Assembly (NCBI GenBank): GCA_016704145.1
Contig: JADJAS010000007.1
Span: 186,001 to 250,000 of the forward strand
Length of the DNA stretch: 64,000 nt
From: Rhodocyclaceae bacterium
Lineage (GTDB): Bacteria; Pseudomonadota; Gammaproteobacteria; Burkholderiales; Rhodocyclaceae
Direction: 5' to 3'
Part shown: one piece after another, positions 54,593-61,789 of the stretch
Layout of the letters: every line of letters begins with the position of its first letter
Position numbering within the stretch: the stretch's first letter is position 1
Position numbers and translations under genes: made by a program
The notes under the pieces: generated by a model
Database searches by the model: none
Told to the model about the DNA's origin: nothing
What the model saw: the letters and a program-made list of their open reading frames with translations, nothing else

Positions 54593-55333
54593 TCAGAGGA
54601 GATAGCCCTGGAGCCTGCTCTCGATGATCCTCGGATTGTCGCCGTTGGCGATGCCGACCAGGCCATCCACGTACATTTCCCTGAGGGTCACCAGTTGCTG
54701 GATGCAGGCCATCAGCTTCTTCGCCACCGGCAGGAAGATCAGGTTGGCCGCGCCGACGCCATAGATGGTGGCGACAAAGGCTACCGCGATGCCACTGCCC
54801 AGCTTGGCTGGATCGGAAAGATTTTCCATGACATGGATGAGGCCCATGACGGCGCCCAGAATGCCGATGGTCGGCGCATAGCCGCCGGCCGATTCCCAGA
54901 TTTTCGCGGCCAGCTTCAATCGTGCTTCATAGGCGCCAATCTCCACCTCTAGGACATCTTTCAGGCCATCCGGCTCGGCGCCGTCGACCAGCAGTTGCAG
55001 GCCACGCGCGATAAACGGGTCGTCCACCTCCTGGATCTTGGTCTCCAGCGCCAGCAGGCCTTCCTTGCGGGCGACATGGCTCCAGGCCACGATCTCGCCC
55101 ACCGACTCGCGCGGCGCCAATCGGGGCGGGAAGAACACCCAGCGCGCCATGCGCGCGCCGAGCAGGAAGGTTGGCCACGGACTTTGCAGCATGACCGCGC
55201 CCAGGGTGCCGCCGATGACGATGAAGAATGCCGTGGGTTGCACCAGCGAACTGACGTGGCCGCCCTCGAGCAGTTGGCCGATGACGATGGCCAGCAGCCC
55301 CAGCAGCAGACCGGCGACGCTGATCTTGTCCAT
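54593..55333 (-). CDS. motA: Flagellar stator protein MotA/MotC
   Basis: Stator A subunit (246 aa) with four transmembrane helices. Family features: MDKISVAGLLLGLLAIVIGQLLEGGHVSSLVQPTAFFIVIGGTLGAVML near the start and GGYAPTIGILGAVMGLIHVMENLSDPAKLGSGIAVAFVATIYGVGAANLIFLPVAKKL near the end. ATG at 55333 gives the standard N-terminus. It is 16 bases downstream of fliA and is followed by the B subunit. MotC is equally suitable as a name. Confidence 0.91.
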   Translation of the reverse strand: MDKISVAGLLLGLLAIVIGQLLEGGHVSSLVQPTAFFIVIGGTLGAVMLQSPWPTFLLGARMARWVFFPPRLAPRESVGEIVAWSHVARKEGLLALETKIQEVDDPFIARGLQLLVDGAEPDGLKDVLEVEIGAYEARLKLAAKIWESAGGYAPTIGILGAVMGLIHVMENLSDPAKLGSGIAVAFVATIYGVGAANLIFLPVAKKLMACIQQLVTLREMYVDGLVGIANGDNPRIIESRLQGYLL

Positions 55334-55349
55334 GTCGGCCTGGTGGTCC

Positions 55350-56117
55350 CTAGTGGTCCGGACGGGCCTTCGGCTTGCGTCCCCGCCGCTTCGCCACCGG
55401 CGCCGCCGCGCCGACCTGCGTCGCGGCGCGCAGGCGCGCGATCGCCTGGCTATGCAACTGACAAACGCGCGATTCGGTGACGCCGAGAATCTCGCCAATC
55501 TCCTTCAGGTTGAGATCATCATCGTAATAAAGCGCCATCACGGTCTTTTCCCGTTCCGGCAGGGCGTCGACGGCCCGCACGAGAGTCATTTTCATGTCCT
55601 GATCCTCGAGCAGGGCGAGCGGATCGAGCGCCGGCGATGCAACGTTGCGATCCAGGAAGTCGTCCTCCTGGTCGCCCGACAAGTCCTCGAGATAGATCAG
55701 CTGATGGCCGCGCGCTTCGTGCAACAGCTTCTGGTAGTCAGCCAGTGGCATATCCAGGGTCGCGGCGAGTTCGGTCTCGCTGGGCGACCGCCCGTGCCGA
55801 TGCTCGAGTCGATGAATGGCCTCCTCGACACGGCGCATCTCGCGCCGGACGCCGCGCGGCACCCAGTCGTTCTCGCGCAGGCCATCGAGCATGGCGCCGC
55901 GGATGCGCTGCACCGCGTAGGTCTCGAACTGCGCGCCCAGACCCTCCTCGTAGCGACCGATGGCATCGAGCAGGCCGATCATGCCGTTCTGGACGAGATC
56001 CTCGGCCTGCACGCTGGCCGGCAGTTTCGCCATCAACTGGAAAGCGAGCCGCTTGACCAGCTGGCTGTACTGACGGACGAGATGTTCCTTGTCGGGCGCG
56101 CCCTGGGCGGTATACAT
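55350..56117 (-). CDS. fliA: Flagellar sigma factor FliA (sigma-28)
   Basis: Sigma factor for late flagellar genes (255 aa from this start). Region 2 (LVKRLAFQLMAKLPASVQAEDLVQNGMIGLLDAIGRYEEGLGAQFETYAVQRIRGAMLDGLRENDWVPR), region 3 and region 4 (LPEREKTVMALYYDDDLNLKEIGEILGVTESRVCQLHSQAIARLR) are intact. ATG at 56117 gives MYTAQGAPDKEHL, the usual betaproteobacterial N-terminus; a GTG at 56159 overlapping the fleN stop would add 14 residues. Its promoters are seen at fliC, fliD and flgM. Confidence 0.94.
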   Translation of the reverse strand: MYTAQGAPDKEHLVRQYSQLVKRLAFQLMAKLPASVQAEDLVQNGMIGLLDAIGRYEEGLGAQFETYAVQRIRGAMLDGLRENDWVPRGVRREMRRVEEAIHRLEHRHGRSPSETELAATLDMPLADYQKLLHEARGHQLIYLEDLSGDQEDDFLDRNVASPALDPLALLEDQDMKMTLVRAVDALPEREKTVMALYYDDDLNLKEIGEILGVTESRVCQLHSQAIARLRAATQVGAAAPVAKRRGRKPKARPDH

Positions 56118-56158
56118 GGGCGGAATGGCTGGATTGGGCACCGGGATTTTGCCGGCCA

Positions 56159-56986
56159 CTATAACATCGAATCGACCAGGCCCGGCCGACCGGCCGCATC
56201 CGGCCGCGACGGGAGCGGGCCGCCGATGTCGCCATGATCGACGGGGATCGGCAATCGATGCAGCAGCGCCTCGGCCAGGTGCCCGGTGACGGGAACGGCG
56301 GCCGCGCCAAGATAGTCGAGATGAACGCCAGTATGTTCCCTGGCCACGCGCCGCATGTTGTCGAACACGGCTCGCGCCTCCTCGGCCGAGCGAGCGCGCG
56401 TGACGACGACCTGAAAGTGATCGCGGCCATAGTCCTGGGCAATGCCCTTGATCAAGGCATAGGCCCGGGTGATCGCCGCGCCCTGGGCCGCCACGACCAC
56501 CGCCAGATGGCGCGCCGACGCGGCGATGGCCGAAAGTCGCCCCCCGCGGCGATTGGCGCTGTCGATCAGCACGAAGCTGGCGCCCCGCTGGATGTCGCGC
56601 AGACCGGCGGCCAGACGCCGGAATCCCGACAGATCGAGATGATCGAATTCTCGCGCCGCGCGCGCGGCCGGCACGATGCGCACCAGCGGCGCCGCATTCA
56701 CGGCGACCTGGGCCAGGGCCCGGTCGCCGCGCACCACATTGAAGAAGTCGTGGCGTCCGCCGGCCAGGCCGAACGAGGTGAGCGTATTGTCGGGCGACGG
56801 ATTTTCATCGACCACCACCACGCCATGACCGGCGGCGGCCAGGGCCGCCGCTGTCTGGACCACCAGTGTCGTGCGGCCGCACGCTTCGCGGCCCGAGGCG
56901 AACGCCACCACCTGCGGTGCGCGATTGCCGAACAGGCGGCGCAAACCATCGGCCTGGTCGCCGTCCCATGGATTACGGTCAACCAA
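56159..56986 (-). CDS. fleN: FleN/FlhG MinD-like protein with altered P-loop
   Basis: ParA/MinD-family regulator of flagellar number (275 aa), usually a partner of FlhF and antagonist of the flagellar master regulator. The deviant Walker A of MinD proteins (KGGVGKT) here reads GREACGRT at 32-39, with Arg for both lysines; the Walker A' region reads VVVVDENPSPDN instead of DAD. The overall pattern is still FleN-like (TAAALAAAGHGVVVVDEN, LIDSANRRGG). TTG start with GGGAG upstream, overlapping flhF by eight bases. Nucleotide binding may be weakened or lost. Confidence 0.85.
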   Translation of the reverse strand: MVDRNPWDGDQADGLRRLFGNRAPQVVAFASGREACGRTTLVVQTAAALAAAGHGVVVVDENPSPDNTLTSFGLAGGRHDFFNVVRGDRALAQVAVNAAPLVRIVPAARAAREFDHLDLSGFRRLAAGLRDIQRGASFVLIDSANRRGGRLSAIAASARHLAVVVAAQGAAITRAYALIKGIAQDYGRDHFQVVVTRARSAEEARAVFDNMRRVAREHTGVHLDYLGAAAVPVTGHLAEALLHRLPIPVDHGDIGGPLPSRPDAAGRPGLVDSML

Positions 56987-58439
56987 GGGGGGCTCCCAGG
57001 GGCGCGGCTGTCGCCTTCGGCGTCATCACCAGGCCGACGTCATCTTGCTTCAGCCGATGCGGCGAGACGTCGGCGGGCCGCTTGAAGGCTCGATGCAGCA
57101 GATAGCTGCGATTGGGCAGGTGAAGATCCTCCGGCACGCGCTGGCCGTTGGCGACGTAGGCCAGCAGCAAGCCATGGCGCACCACGACATCCAGCGCCGG
57201 CGCCAGCGAAGCGGCCTCGTCGACCTTGGTCAGTATGCAGCCGGCCAACTCCTCGCCGGCATAGGCGCGCACCACGTCGTCGAGCGTGTCGCCGCGGGCG
57301 CCGGCGTTCATCAACAGCAGGCGCCGCACTTCGCCGGCGCGCGTCAGCATGGCCGCCTGCTCCGCCACCATGCGATCGCGCTGGCTCATGCCGACCGTGT
57401 CGATCAGGATCATGTGCTTGTCACGCAGATCGACCAGCGTGCGGCGCAGATCCTCGCTGTCGCGGACCACGTGGACCGGAACACCGAGGATGCGGCCATA
57501 GATGCGCAGTTGCTCGTGCGCGCCGATGCGGTAGCCGTCGGTGGTCAGCAGCGCCAGTCGGTCGGCACCATAGCGAACCACGCATCGGGCCGCCAGCTTG
57601 GCGGTGGTGGTGGTCTTGCCAACGCCGGTGGGGCCGACCAGCGCGAACACACCGCCCTGATCGACGATGTCGCTGTCGCCCGCCAGCGTCCGCAAGCGCC
57701 GATTGACCGCGCCGGCCAGCCATTTGCGACCGTCGCCGGATTCGAGTGTCACCGGCAGATCGTCGATCAGGCGCCGCGCCAGGGCGCTGGAAAAGCCGGC
57801 ATCGAGCAGTTCGCCCAGCAGCACGGCTTGAACCGGATGCTGCCGGGACATTTCACCCCAGGCAAAGCCGGCCAGTTGGCGCTCGAGCATGGCCTTGATC
57901 GACTGCATCTCCGCCATCAGTTGGGCGACCGGCGGCTCCGTGGCGGCGGCCGGCGCCGCCGGGGCATCGCCGGGCGCGTGGCCGGAAGTCAGCCGTGGCG
58001 AGACGCCGACGGGGGCGTCGCCGTGGCGCGGCGTGGCGCCCGTGTCGGCGGGCGTCAATGTCTGCCGCTCGGTGCGCGGCGGCAACGGACGCAGCGGCGG
58101 CCGCGGCGGTACCGACGTCGCCGAGGCCGGCGAATGCCAGGGACGAAACGGCGTTTGCGCGTGCGCCTTGGCCGACAACGTCACCGTGTAATCAGCGTCG
58201 ACGTCATGGGCGGCAAGCTCCGTCGCGCCGGTTGGCGGCGGACGCAACATCGGCTCCGCCAGCGGGCGGCCGGTCGTCTGGGCGGCAAGCGCGTCCAGGC
58301 TGTCGGAGGACATCGCCGTAATCTCGACGCCATCGGCCACCGGCTTGTTGGCGACGACGATGGCGTCGGGGCCTAGTTCTTCCTTGACGCGTCGGAGAGC
58401 CTCGCGCGCCGTCGGGGCGACAATTCGTCTTACAGTCAT
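56979..58439 (-). CDS. flhF: Flagellar SRP-type GTPase FlhF
   Basis: GTPase (486 aa) that sets flagellum position and number, usually at the pole. The N-terminal basic domain (MTVRRIVAPTAREALRRVKEELGPDAIVVANK), a Pro/Ala-rich linker (about 95-170), and the NG domain with G1 loop GPTGVGKT (269-276), DGYRIGAHEQLRIYG, IDTVGMSQRD and TKVDEA are present. A copy of the interspersed motif encodes GVSPRLT at 145-151 in the linker. ATGA overlap with flhA. Confidence 0.94.
   Translation of the reverse strand: MTVRRIVAPTAREALRRVKEELGPDAIVVANKPVADGVEITAMSSDSLDALAAQTTGRPLAEPMLRPPPTGATELAAHDVDADYTVTLSAKAHAQTPFRPWHSPASATSVPPRPPLRPLPPRTERQTLTPADTGATPRHGDAPVGVSPRLTSGHAPGDAPAAPAAATEPPVAQLMAEMQSIKAMLERQLAGFAWGEMSRQHPVQAVLLGELLDAGFSSALARRLIDDLPVTLESGDGRKWLAGAVNRRLRTLAGDSDIVDQGGVFALVGPTGVGKTTTTAKLAARCVVRYGADRLALLTTDGYRIGAHEQLRIYGRILGVPVHVVRDSEDLRRTLVDLRDKHMILIDTVGMSQRDRMVAEQAAMLTRAGEVRRLLLMNAGARGDTLDDVVRAYAGEELAGCILTKVDEAASLAPALDVVVRHGLLLAYVANGQRVPEDLHLPNRSYLLHRAFKRPADVSPHRLKQDDVGLVMTPKATAAPLGAPLG
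57986..58007 (-). repeat. Interspersed motif GGCG-N11-CTGACTT, copy 13
   Basis: Minus-strand copy, in sense with flhF, coding for GVSPRLT in its linker. Spacer TCTCGCCACGG; end CTGACTTCC. Confidence 0.8.
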
Positions 58440-60529
58440 ATCCTAGCTCCGATGACAGTCGTTACCTTGATGGTCTTGCTTTCGGGAATCTCGGCATTGG
58501 CGAGCACCTTCAGCGCCGGCCAGGCACGCCGCAGAAAGCGCGACAGCAACCAGCGCAAAGGCCCCGGCACCAGCAATACGGCGGGCAGGCCGATCTCCTC
58601 TTGATGCTGGGCGGCCTTCACGGTCTCGCGCAACAGCGTGTCGGCCAGGCCAGGTTCAATGCCCGAGGCATCGCCGCCACCGCCTTGCACCGCCTGACCC
58701 AGGATGCGCTCGAGTCCTGGCTCGAGCGCCATGACCTGCATTTCGGCGCCAGCCGGATAAAGCTGCTGGACAATGGCGCGGCCGAGGGCGATGCGCACCT
58801 GACTGGTCAGGTCGAGGGCATCCTGCGTGCGCGCCGAGTGTTCCGCCAATTGTTCGATGATGGTGCGCGTGTCGCGAATGCTGACGCCTTCGTCGAGCAG
58901 GTTCTGCAATACCCGCTGCACGGTGGACAGCGGCAGTTGCTTGGGCACCAGGTCTTCGACCAGCTTGGGCGCGTCCTTGGCGATATGGTCGAGCAGTTGC
59001 TGGGCTTCCTGCCGCCCCAGCAGTTCCGATGCATGCGAGAGCATGACATGGTTGATATGGGTGGCGATCACCGTTCCCGCATCGACCACGGTGTAGCCCA
59101 TCGCGCTGGCCTGGTCGCGCAAGGCGGTCTCGACCCAGGTGGCCGGCAGGCCGAAAGCCGGATCCTTGGTCTGTTTGCCATTGAGCGGACCGCTGACCCG
59201 ACCGGGATTGATGGCCAGGCAAAGTGCCGGATACGCCTCGCCGCCACCGACCTCGACGCCCTTGAGCGTGATGCGATAGGCATTGGGGTTGAGTTCCAGA
59301 TTGTCTCGGATATGCACCGGCGCCGACAGGAAACCGACCTCGGCGGCGAATTTCTTGCGCAGGCCGCGAATCCGTTTCAGCAGATCGCCATCCTGGTTTC
59401 GGTCGACCAGGGGAATCAACCGATAACCGACTTCCAGGCCAAGCACGTCGACCGGCGCAACATCGGCCCAGCTCGCCTCCAATCCTTCCTGGGGCGGCGG
59501 CGGCGGCGGCGTGACCTCGGCGGCCCGCTGCCGTTCGGCCTCGCCCCGCCGCATCATCGACCAGGCCAGCGCGCCAATGCCGGCGGCCAGCAACAGGAAG
59601 ACCACGTGCGGCATGCCGGGAATCAGGCCAAGCACACCGAGGATGCCGGCGGTCAGCACCATGACGATCGGATTGCCGAAGACCTGGCCGATGACCTGCT
59701 CGCCGATGTTGCCGCCGGCGTCGCCGACGCGCGTCACCACCAGACCGGCCGCCGTCGAGATGATCAGCGCCGGTATCTGCGCCACCAGTCCGTCGCCGAT
59801 GGTCAGCAAGGTGTATATCTTGGCGGCCTGTCCGGCCTCCAGATCGTGCTGGAGAATGCCGACGACCAGGCCGCCGAGGATGTTGATGACGAGGATGAGG
59901 ATGCCGGCGATGGCGTCGCCGCGCACGAACTTCGACGCACCGTCCATGGCGCCGTAGAAGTCCGCCTCCTGCGCCACGTCCCGCCGGCGCGTGCGCGCCT
60001 CGTCCTCGCCGATGAGACCGGCGTTGAGATCGGCGTCGATCGCCATTTGCTTGCCGGGCATGGCATCGAGAGTGAAGCGCGCCGACACTTCGGCAATGCG
60101 GCCGGCGCCCTTGGTGATGACGACGAAGTTGATGATGGTCAGAATGACGAAGACGACGATGCCGACCGTGTAGTTGCCGCCGACCAGAAAGTGCCCGAAG
60201 GCCTCGATCACCTTGCCGGCGGCGTCGGGCCCGGTATGGCCGTTGATCAGCACGATCCGCGTCGACGCCACGTTGAGCGACAAGCGCAGCAGCGTCGTGA
60301 TGAGCAAAACGGTAGGGAACACCGAGAAGTCGAGCGGCCGGCGCGTGTACATGGCCACCATCAGCACCATCACGGCCATGGCGATGTTGAAGGTGAAGAA
60401 CAGGTCGAGGACGAACGACGGCAAGGGCAGCACCATCATCGACAGAATGACGATGATCAGACCGGGCGCCGCCAGCGCCTTGAGGTTGCCGCGGTTGAAC
60501 AGCGTCGCCAGGGTGAGTGTATCGTTCAT
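58436..60529 (-). CDS. flhA: Flagellar export gate protein FlhA
   Basis: Largest export-gate subunit (697 aa). Eight transmembrane helices in the first 330 residues with the FHIPEP-type signature region (RPLDFSVFPTVLLITTLLRLSLNVASTRIVLINGH, GAMDGASKFVRGDAIAGI); the cytoplasmic domain ends in IPESKTIKVTTVIGARI. Overlaps flhB and flhF by ATGA on both sides. Length is typical. Confidence 0.96.
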   Translation of the reverse strand: MNDTLTLATLFNRGNLKALAAPGLIIVILSMMVLPLPSFVLDLFFTFNIAMAVMVLMVAMYTRRPLDFSVFPTVLLITTLLRLSLNVASTRIVLINGHTGPDAAGKVIEAFGHFLVGGNYTVGIVVFVILTIINFVVITKGAGRIAEVSARFTLDAMPGKQMAIDADLNAGLIGEDEARTRRRDVAQEADFYGAMDGASKFVRGDAIAGILILVINILGGLVVGILQHDLEAGQAAKIYTLLTIGDGLVAQIPALIISTAAGLVVTRVGDAGGNIGEQVIGQVFGNPIVMVLTAGILGVLGLIPGMPHVVFLLLAAGIGALAWSMMRRGEAERQRAAEVTPPPPPPQEGLEASWADVAPVDVLGLEVGYRLIPLVDRNQDGDLLKRIRGLRKKFAAEVGFLSAPVHIRDNLELNPNAYRITLKGVEVGGGEAYPALCLAINPGRVSGPLNGKQTKDPAFGLPATWVETALRDQASAMGYTVVDAGTVIATHINHVMLSHASELLGRQEAQQLLDHIAKDAPKLVEDLVPKQLPLSTVQRVLQNLLDEGVSIRDTRTIIEQLAEHSARTQDALDLTSQVRIALGRAIVQQLYPAGAEMQVMALEPGLERILGQAVQGGGGDASGIEPGLADTLLRETVKAAQHQEEIGLPAVLLVPGPLRWLLSRFLRRAWPALKVLANAEIPESKTIKVTTVIGARI

Positions 60530-61677
60530 GCGGCGGCGCTAACGCCTGGGTCGAGGCCGGCGGGCACGACAATGGTGGCCGGGAGCTCGGGCGGCGGCAA
60601 TTGGCCGCCGGACGCCAAGTGCCGGCCCAGTTGATAGACGTAGGCGAGCACTTCGGCCACGGCGGTGTACAGGGCCGCGGGAATCTGATCGCCAATCTCG
60701 GCATGGCGATGCAGTGCCCGCGCCAATGGCGGCGCTTCCACCACCGGAATGCCGTGACTGGCGGCCAATTCCCGTATCTTGTCGGCCACCAGGTTCATCC
60801 CCTTGGCCATCACTTGCGGTGCGCTCATCCTGTCCCGATCGTATTTCAGGGCAACGGCGAAGTGCGTCGGGTTGGTGACCACCACGTCGGCCTTGGGCAC
60901 CTGCGCCATCATCCGGCGGCGCGCCACCTCGCGCTGTTGACTGCGGATACGCGCCTTCAGTTGGGGATCGCCTTCCATTTCCTTGTTTTCCTGCCTGACC
61001 TCCTCCTTGGTCATGCGCAAGCCCCGGTAGTAGCGCCACAACTGGTATGGGACATCGACGGCCGCGATCGCGGCCAAGCCGGCGACCAGCGCCAGCGAGG
61101 CGTGGATCAGCATCTGGCCGAACGCCGGCAGCGCCGTGTCGATCGGCTGGACGATCAGGGCGAACAGTTGGCCCTGCTGGCGGGTCACCACCCAATAGAT
61201 CACACCGCCGATCAGCACCGTCTTCAATATGGCCTTGACCAGCTCGCTGATGCTGTTCAGCGAGAACATCCGCTTCATACCCTTCAACGGATCGAGCCGC
61301 TCGAACCTCGGCGTCAGCGCCTTGAACGAGAACAGCCCGCCGTGCAACACGAAGGGTGTCGCCACAGCCGCCACCATCGTCAGCAGGAATACTGGCGACC
61401 CCAAGAGCAGTCCATCCCAGGTCAGGGCGCCAAAGGAGTCGGTCAGCGCGGTCGAACTGAAGGCGGCATCGCGGCCGAACGAGAGGCCGCGACGAAGGAT
61501 GCCGCCGGCCTGGTGGGTCAACCAGCCGCCAAGCGACCAGAAACCGCCAACCGCGGCCGCCATGATCAGGAACGCCATCAGTTCGCGGGATTGCGGCACT
61601 TGCCCGTCTTCGCGGGCCTTTTCCAGGCGTCGCGACGATGGTGGTTCGGTTCGCTCGAGATCGCTCTCTTCAGCCAA
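60526..61677 (-). CDS. flhB: Flagellar export switch protein FlhB
   Basis: Export-specificity switch (383 aa) with four membrane helices. The self-cleavage motif NPTH is at 269-272, the same position as in Salmonella FlhB, which supports a TTG start at 61677 (MAEESDLERTEPPSSRRLEKAREDGQVPQSREL). GGAGG about ten bases upstream is a good ribosome site. An ATG at 61701 lies inside the 27-base palindrome and would add eight unusual residues. First gene of a flhB-flhA-flhF-fleN-fliA-mot run. Confidence 0.93.
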   Translation of the reverse strand: MAEESDLERTEPPSSRRLEKAREDGQVPQSRELMAFLIMAAAVGGFWSLGGWLTHQAGGILRRGLSFGRDAAFSSTALTDSFGALTWDGLLLGSPVFLLTMVAAVATPFVLHGGLFSFKALTPRFERLDPLKGMKRMFSLNSISELVKAILKTVLIGGVIYWVVTRQQGQLFALIVQPIDTALPAFGQMLIHASLALVAGLAAIAAVDVPYQLWRYYRGLRMTKEEVRQENKEMEGDPQLKARIRSQQREVARRRMMAQVPKADVVVTNPTHFAVALKYDRDRMSAPQVMAKGMNLVADKIRELAASHGIPVVEAPPLARALHRHAEIGDQIPAALYTAVAEVLAYVYQLGRHLASGGQLPPPELPATIVVPAGLDPGVSAAA

Positions 61678-61689
61678 GGGCGCTATCCT

Positions 61690-61716
61690 CCATGGCGGCA
61701 ATTATTGCCGCCATGG
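61690..61716. promoter_or_regulatory. 27-bp perfect palindrome at flhB ribosome site
   Basis: CCATGGCGGCA-ATTAT-TGCCGCCATGG has 11-bp arms and contains the CGGCA-N5-TGCCG core. Its flhB-proximal arm overlaps the GGAGG of flhB. It could be a protein-binding site, an RNA hairpin controlling flhB translation, or both. No correctly spaced sigma-54 promoter is visible next to it. Confidence 0.75.
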
Positions 61717-61789
61717 TCAAGGCCCATGAGTCGAATTAGAGCGGGATTTGACGGCGTTTTCGGCCCGGTCCGGCCAGGCCACGTGATCG

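Noticed and set aside
58601..60634. 677-aa open frame on the plus strand across flhA and flhB
   Set aside because: It is antisense to clear flhA and is Arg/Gly/His/Asp-rich, as mirror frames in GC-rich genes are.
61690..61716. Sigma-54 promoter within the flhB palindrome (TGGC...TTGC)
   Set aside because: The spacing is one base too long; the resemblance comes from the palindrome itself.
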